Under the pieces are notes generated by a model, which searched no databases, was not told the origin of the DNA, and saw only the letters and a list, made by a program, of their open reading frames with translations. Positions 29,901 through 32,726 of a stretch of 32,726 nucleotides of DNA are shown one piece after another; positions within the stretch are counted from its first letter, which is position 1; each line of letters begins with the position of its first letter. This stretch comes from Rhodocyclaceae bacterium (GTDB taxonomy: Bacteria; Pseudomonadota; Gammaproteobacteria; Burkholderiales; Usitatibacteraceae). The DNA lies in contig JADCIX010000022.1 in NCBI GenBank assembly GCA_020247545.1, positions 1-32,726 of the forward strand, written 5' to 3'. Both the position numbers and the translations under genes were made by a program.

Positions 29901-32726
29901 GTGTGGGCTTGGGGCTTTGGTGACAATGTTGGAGCTGGTGTCGGCCTCCCCGCAGCATCGACGGTGCCGTTGCCGCTGCAGGTGACTGGTATTTCAGGTG
30001 CGGTCGGCATTTCGACGCGGTACCACCACACATTGGCCTTGAAAGGCGACGGCACTGTGTGGGGCTTTGGTCGTGAGGACCTCTTGGCGCTTGGCCCCAC
30101 GATTGGTAACAAGGCGGCGCGTCAGGTACCTGGCCTGGGCAACGTCAGGCAAGTTGCTGCTGGTGAGCAGCATTCGTTGGCGCTTGTAGAAAATGGAACT
30201 GTACTGTCGTGGGGCTCGAATACGGGTGGTCAGCTTGGGGTGTTCACAGGTGGCACACCGCAGTCTGCCCCGCAAACGGTACCCATCTCCAATGTTGTAC
30301 AAATCACCTCAGGGAGCTTCACGTCGCTAGCGCTGAAGAGTGACGGTACTGTCTGGTGGTGGGGCAGCGCCGCGCCAGGCGGTTCGACGCCGACGCAGGT
30401 CGCAGGCTTGAGTGGGGTGGTGAGCATTGCTGCTGGCAACTACACGTTCTTTGCACTCCTCAGTAACGGCACAGTAAAGGGGTGGGGCGACAACTCGTTT
30501 GGTCGCGTCGGCAACGGAACGACCGGCGGTACGATCGCAACGCCGGTACTGCTGCCGGGACTATCGAACGTTGCACACATTGCCGGCGGCGAATTCCACG
30601 GCGTGGCGGCGACGGCATCGGGAACCGTGTACGCATGGGGAAGCAACAGCACAAGGCAACTCTGCGGCGTAGCAGGCCCAGACGTGAACGTGCCAACGGC
30701 GTGCGCACTCTCGCTGGCCTCGGGGGGTGGGACTGCCCCGACCATTACGAGCAGTCCGCCGCCGAACGGGACGGTGAGCGTTTCCTACAACCATACGGCG
30801 ACGGCGACCGGGTCGCCCACACCCACATGGAGTGTGATGGCTGGCTCGCTGCCTGCGGGTCTCACGCTTAACGCGGCATCTGGTGTGATTTCAGGCACGC
30901 CGACGACGGCAGGTACTTATGTCTTTACCCTAGTTGCAGCCAATGGCAACGCGCCGGATGCTACGCAAACTGCGTCGATTGTTATCGCTCCTTCCGTGAC
31001 GGTGAATGCGCAGTACTACTACCCAAATCTGTCGTCTCTTGAAGTAAATGGTCCGACAAAGATTCTCTCTGATGGCGTCGAATACGCCAGTTTTCACGTT
31101 GGCTTTGTCATTGATTTCACGCCGACCCAAATCATCATTACGCCGCCGCCGCTTTACCCGTTTAATAGTGTGTCCTTTAACGGGCTTAGACTGACCAACA
31201 TCACCAATCCCATTACTTCTGTTGGCGCACTGTCTTTTACGGGTACTGACTACACTAGTCGGGTTAGTTTGGTGGGCGACGCGGTACTTGTGAACTTTGC
31301 TGGTATTACGTCGATGTCTGGGACAACACTGACCATCAATTACTCCTCAACGGCAGTGGCCCCGACCATCACCAGCAGTGCGCCGCCGTCAGGTACCGTC
31401 GGTATCGACTACAGCCATACGTTTGTGGCCACGGGCGTGCCGACGACGATGACCTGGACAGTTTCAGCAGGAGCCTTGCCTGCCGGCATCACGCTCAATA
31501 GCAGCACCGGTGTACTCGCTGGTACACCGACCGCATCGGGGAGCTTTAGCTTCACCGTACAGGCGGCCAACGGCACGGCACCCAATGCCACCCAGGCGGT
31601 GAGCCTGACCATCGCCGCCGCAGCGCTGGCCCCCACCATCACCAGCATTGCGCCGCCGTCAGGTACCGTCGGTATCGACTACAGCCATACGTTTGTGGCC
31701 ACGGGCGTTCCGGCGGCGATGACCTGGACAGTTTCAGCAGGCGCCCTGCCTGCCGGCATCACGCTCAATAGCAGCACCGGTGTACTCGCTGGTACACCGA
31801 CCGCATCGGGTAGCTTTAGCTTCACGGTGCAGGCGGCCAACGGCACGGCACCCAATGCTACCCAGGCGGTGAGCCTGACCATCGCCAGCGGCAGCGGGGT
31901 CACGGCGCTGGCGACGGGATTCGGCCACAGCTGCGCGGTGGTGAATGGCGGCGTGCAGTGCTGGGGATATAACGCCAAGGGCCAACTCGGCAACGGCAGC
32001 ACCACCAATAGCACCACTCCGGTGCAAGTCACCGGACTCACCAGCGGGGTCACGGCGGTGGCGGCGGCGCAATCCCACAGCTGCGCGGTGGTGAATGGCG
32101 GTGTGCAGTGCTGGGGATATAACGCCAACGGCCAACTCGGCAACGGCAGCACCACCGATAGCACCACCCCCGTGCAAGTCACCGGACTCACCAGCGGGGT
32201 CACGGCGGTGGCGGCGGGGGCTTTCCATAGCTGCGCGGTGGTGAATGGCGGCGTGCGGTGCTGGGGATATAACGAATACGGCCGACTCGGCAACGGTAGC
32301 ACCACGGATAGCACCACCCCCGTGCAAGTCACCGGGCTTACCAGCGGTGTCACGGCGGTGGCGGCGGGGGAGCGACACAGCTGCGCAGTCGTGAATGGCG
32401 GCGTGCAGTGCTGGGGATATAACGAATACGGCCAACTCGGCAACGGCAGCACCACCAATAGCACCACCCCCGTGCAAGTCACGGGGCTTACCAGCGGGGT
32501 CACGGCGGTGGCGGCGGGGCAATACCACAGCTGCGCGGTGGTGAATGGCGGTGTGCAGTGCTGGGGAAATAACGACAACGGCCAACTCGGCAACGGCAGC
32601 ACCACCTATAGCACCACCCCCGTGCAAGTCACCGGACTCACCAGCGGGGTCACGGCGGTGGCGGCGGGGGCTTTCCATAGCTGCGCGGTGGTGAATGGCG
32701 GCGTGCGGTGCTGGGGATATAACGAA
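26901..32726 (+). CDS. Giant secreted mosaic protein with YVTN and RCC1 propellers (3' end beyond window)
   Basis: One uninterrupted frame of 1,942 codons runs from an ATG with GGAGAG upstream to the right edge without a stop. Domains, approximately: signal peptide with long N-region, cleavage after SANA (1-52); eight YVTN-type repeats of 41-45 residues (60-384, e.g. NKVYVANYISNNVTVID); ASH/HYDIN-like sandwich (386-512); Fn3-like (513-607); LamG/concanavalin-like (611-829); He_PIG Ig-like (839-923); seven diverged RCC1 blades (927-1273, e.g. ALKTDGSVWAWG); He_PIG (1279-1363); an unrecognised domain (1365-1483); two near-identical He_PIG (1487-1662); and an RCC1 array of 50-residue units (1666 on, each HSCAVVNGGVQCWG). 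It is probably a surface or secreted binding/adhesion protein. C-terminal anchoring or sorting signals lie outside. Confidence 0.85.
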   Translation, partial: MNKHQLLNVDIANGSAGCGVTATASRFLRRIPSWFLVSVIGVLAFNHPSANAQTLPAGTNPRAIAVHPMTSKIYVANENSGNVTVIDGATNTITTNVTVGTNPFAVAVNPVTNKVYVANYISNNVTVIDAVSNTAIATVAAGTNPRAVVINTVTNQVYVVNQSSNNVTVIDGDSNTTIATVAVGTQPYTIAVNAVTNKVYVANTATNDVTVINGVSNTTMTTVSVGTSPYAIAVNTDSNKVYVANIVSNNVTVIDGATNTVTTTVTAPNIPPSAAAIAVNGVTNKIYVANTGSNNVTVINGADNTTTTVAAGTQPFAIAVNTTTDKVYVANSGSANVTVIDGATNTTTTVAAGIQPYAIAVNTTTNKAYAANYGGGSVTVIDEATPVFTVSGTTNFPTTAVGGRSDIQYLTVTNTGTAQLIVTALSLSPSGAFRSSYGGDIRPNASTVYGWFGFGSDENGAPVTGTTSLDPGQQMSFQIYFKPTSVGTNTATLSFTTNMNPSIQTITLTGEGVTGSAPSATGTPTATAYNGYAIVSFTGSELSGGARVGYTVVSNPPGGFDSNGGSGSDTHVVTGLTNGTAYTFTVVADNGVGSTTSAASNAVTPTEATLTLPVPVSKDNLLAYYPFDSTTNDLMGGAPFSTPGTVTGGSLSLSGVASGYSPTIDGIGYKSFSVSVDFNMDDAFAGGPVLVLGALYRSLEFAIDPALLPRISANNNGASYLGGPPETVFMGTPLSRGVWYRATVTVDVGIPAPSIKLYINGTLVGTVSTPPLTPGWLFDVFYAPEVNPIDRNFLFWNPANGSRFKGLVKNLLIYGRALNAAELSMLNVSLGPPQLILSAPTITSGPPPNGTVGVPYNFALSATGTPTPGWGTSGSVPPGLSVDGITGVISGTPTTAGSFSFTVSADNGVAPASTQTYTINIASAVSAPWQADRRLGGGGTAEFARLDNGQLWSWGVGNGDALGRSNTGVNTPSPIGTLGASVRSVAAAGWYGVALKTDGSVWAWGFGDNVGAGVGLPAASTVPLPLQVTGISGAVGISTRYHHTLALKGDGTVWGFGREDLLALGPTIGNKAARQVPGLGNVRQVAAGEQHSLALVENGTVLSWGSNTGGQLGVFTGGTPQSAPQTVPISNVVQITSGSFTSLALKSDGTVWWWGSAAPGGSTPTQVAGLSGVVSIAAGNYTFFALLSNGTVKGWGDNSFGRVGNGTTGGTIATPVLLPGLSNVAHIAGGEFHGVAATASGTVYAWGSNSTRQLCGVAGPDVNVPTACALSLASGGGTAPTITSSPPPNGTVSVSYNHTATATGSPTPTWSVMAGSLPAGLTLNAASGVISGTPTTAGTYVFTLVAANGNAPDATQTASIVIAPSVTVNAQYYYPNLSSLEVNGPTKILSDGVEYASFHVGFVIDFTPTQIIITPPPLYPFNSVSFNGLRLTNITNPITSVGALSFTGTDYTSRVSLVGDAVLVNFAGITSMSGTTLTINYSSTAVAPTITSSAPPSGTVGIDYSHTFVATGVPTTMTWTVSAGALPAGITLNSSTGVLAGTPTASGSFSFTVQAANGTAPNATQAVSLTIAAAALAPTITSIAPPSGTVGIDYSHTFVATGVPAAMTWTVSAGALPAGITLNSSTGVLAGTPTASGSFSFTVQAANGTAPNATQAVSLTIASGSGVTALATGFGHSCAVVNGGVQCWGYNAKGQLGNGSTTNSTTPVQVTGLTSGVTAVAAAQSHSCAVVNGGVQCWGYNANGQLGNGSTTDSTTPVQVTGLTSGVTAVAAGAFHSCAVVNGGVRCWGYNEYGRLGNGSTTDSTTPVQVTGLTSGVTAVAAGERHSCAVVNGGVQCWGYNEYGQLGNGSTTNSTTPVQVTGLTSGVTAVAAGQYHSCAVVNGGVQCWGNNDNGQLGNGSTTYSTTPVQVTGLTSGVTAVAAGAFHSCAVVNGGVRCWGYNE
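27078..28052 (+). repeat. Array of eight YVTN beta-propeller repeats within the giant gene
   Basis: Eight consecutive units of about 123-135 bp encode N/Q-P-x-A-I-A-V-N-x-x-T-N-K-V-Y-V-A-N blocks followed by NVTVIDG. Units 6-8 are the most alike. Eight units could close one or more YVTN propellers, as in archaeal surface-layer and bacterial cell-surface proteins. Confidence 0.85.
31359..31890 (+). repeat. Recent 270-bp duplication of an Ig-like (He_PIG) domain
   Basis: The segment from 31359 is repeated from 31629 at an exact offset of 270 bp (90 residues) with only a few base changes. Both encode APTITS-x-APPSGTVGIDY and NSSTGVLAGTPTASGSFSF. Two more diverged copies of the same domain type occur at about 29415 and 30735. 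Confidence 0.85.
31896..32726 (+). repeat. RCC1-type array of exact 150-bp units, at least 5.5 copies
   Basis: Units start at 31896, 32046, 32196, 32346, 32496 and 32646 (the last cut by the window edge). Each encodes 50 residues with two Cys (HSCAVVNGGVQCWGYN), NGQLGNGSTT and TPVQVTGLTSGVTAVAAG. Variant bases recur every three units, giving a 450-bp higher-order period. The copy number beyond the edge is unknown. Confidence 0.9.

Noticed and set aside
31679-32678. Long minus-strand reading frames opposite the RCC1 array
   Set aside because: They mirror the 150-bp repeats, have no start signal or recognisable domain, and lie opposite a well-supported plus-strand gene; repeat periodicity in a multiple of three keeps all frames open.
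26901-32726. CRISPR array or tandem non-coding satellite explanation for the repeats at the right end
   Set aside because: All repeats keep one open frame, have no unique spacers, and encode known propeller and Ig-like motifs.
1-32726. tRNA, rRNA, phage or plasmid replication genes
   Set aside because: None recognised on either strand; no cloverleaf, integrase, transposase or replication initiator was seen.

Overview
The window looks like the chromosome of a free-living Gram-negative proteobacterium, most likely a betaproteobacterium. It has moderately high GC by eye, a large TonB-dependent outer-membrane receptor, a TPR/beta-barrel outer-membrane protein paired with a FecR-domain protein, an Ala-Gly-cleaved LexA and several oxidoreductase and transporter genes. 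The phylum call rests on protein style, not on a marker gene. I saw no rRNA, tRNA, CRISPR array, phage gene or intact insertion sequence.

Left part (1-12,300). A duplicated 86-bp hairpin-containing repeat lies against the 3' end of a SAM-dependent methyltransferase gene. Next come a GntR/UTRA-type regulator (minus strand) and a divergent five-gene catabolic operon at 2308-9221: two MmgE/PrpD proteins, a PaaK-like acyl-CoA ligase, an amidase-signature hydrolase and an MFS carrier. A TonB-dependent receptor (9544-12216) follows and ends at a strong hairpin. The palindrome TGTCCGGACA occurs twice between the regulator and the operon and once on the receptor promoter. This suggests one regulon: outer-membrane uptake, inner-membrane uptake, amide hydrolysis, CoA activation and processing of an unknown carboxylic acid or amide. 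A fourth copy lies downstream of tdk next to a small DHFR-like remnant.

Middle part (12,300-22,600). This holds housekeeping and metabolic genes: tdk and lexA (with an SOS box at its start codon), a PhoD-like phosphatase, a tightly packed minus-strand cluster (GMC oxidoreductase, EamA transporter, MFS transporter), a divergent FlK-type hotdog thioesterase, a TerB-like/DUF697 protein and a PYROXD2/phytoene-desaturase-like flavoprotein.

Right part (22,600-32,726) is surface-oriented. A TPR plus beta-barrel protein resembling surface lipoprotein assembly modifiers is followed 24 bp later by a FecR-domain protein that carries two homologous barrel-like domains. After a short repeat-bearing gap comes a giant secreted mosaic protein, at least 1,942 codons long and open at the right edge. 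It contains eight YVTN repeats, ASH-like, Fn3-like and LamG-like domains, Ig-like (He_PIG) domains, a diverged seven-blade RCC1 propeller and a second RCC1 array of near-identical 150-bp units. The second array shows a 450-bp higher-order period. The most interesting candidates for new biology are the TGTCCGGACA regulon, the barrel/FecR pair and the giant mosaic protein.
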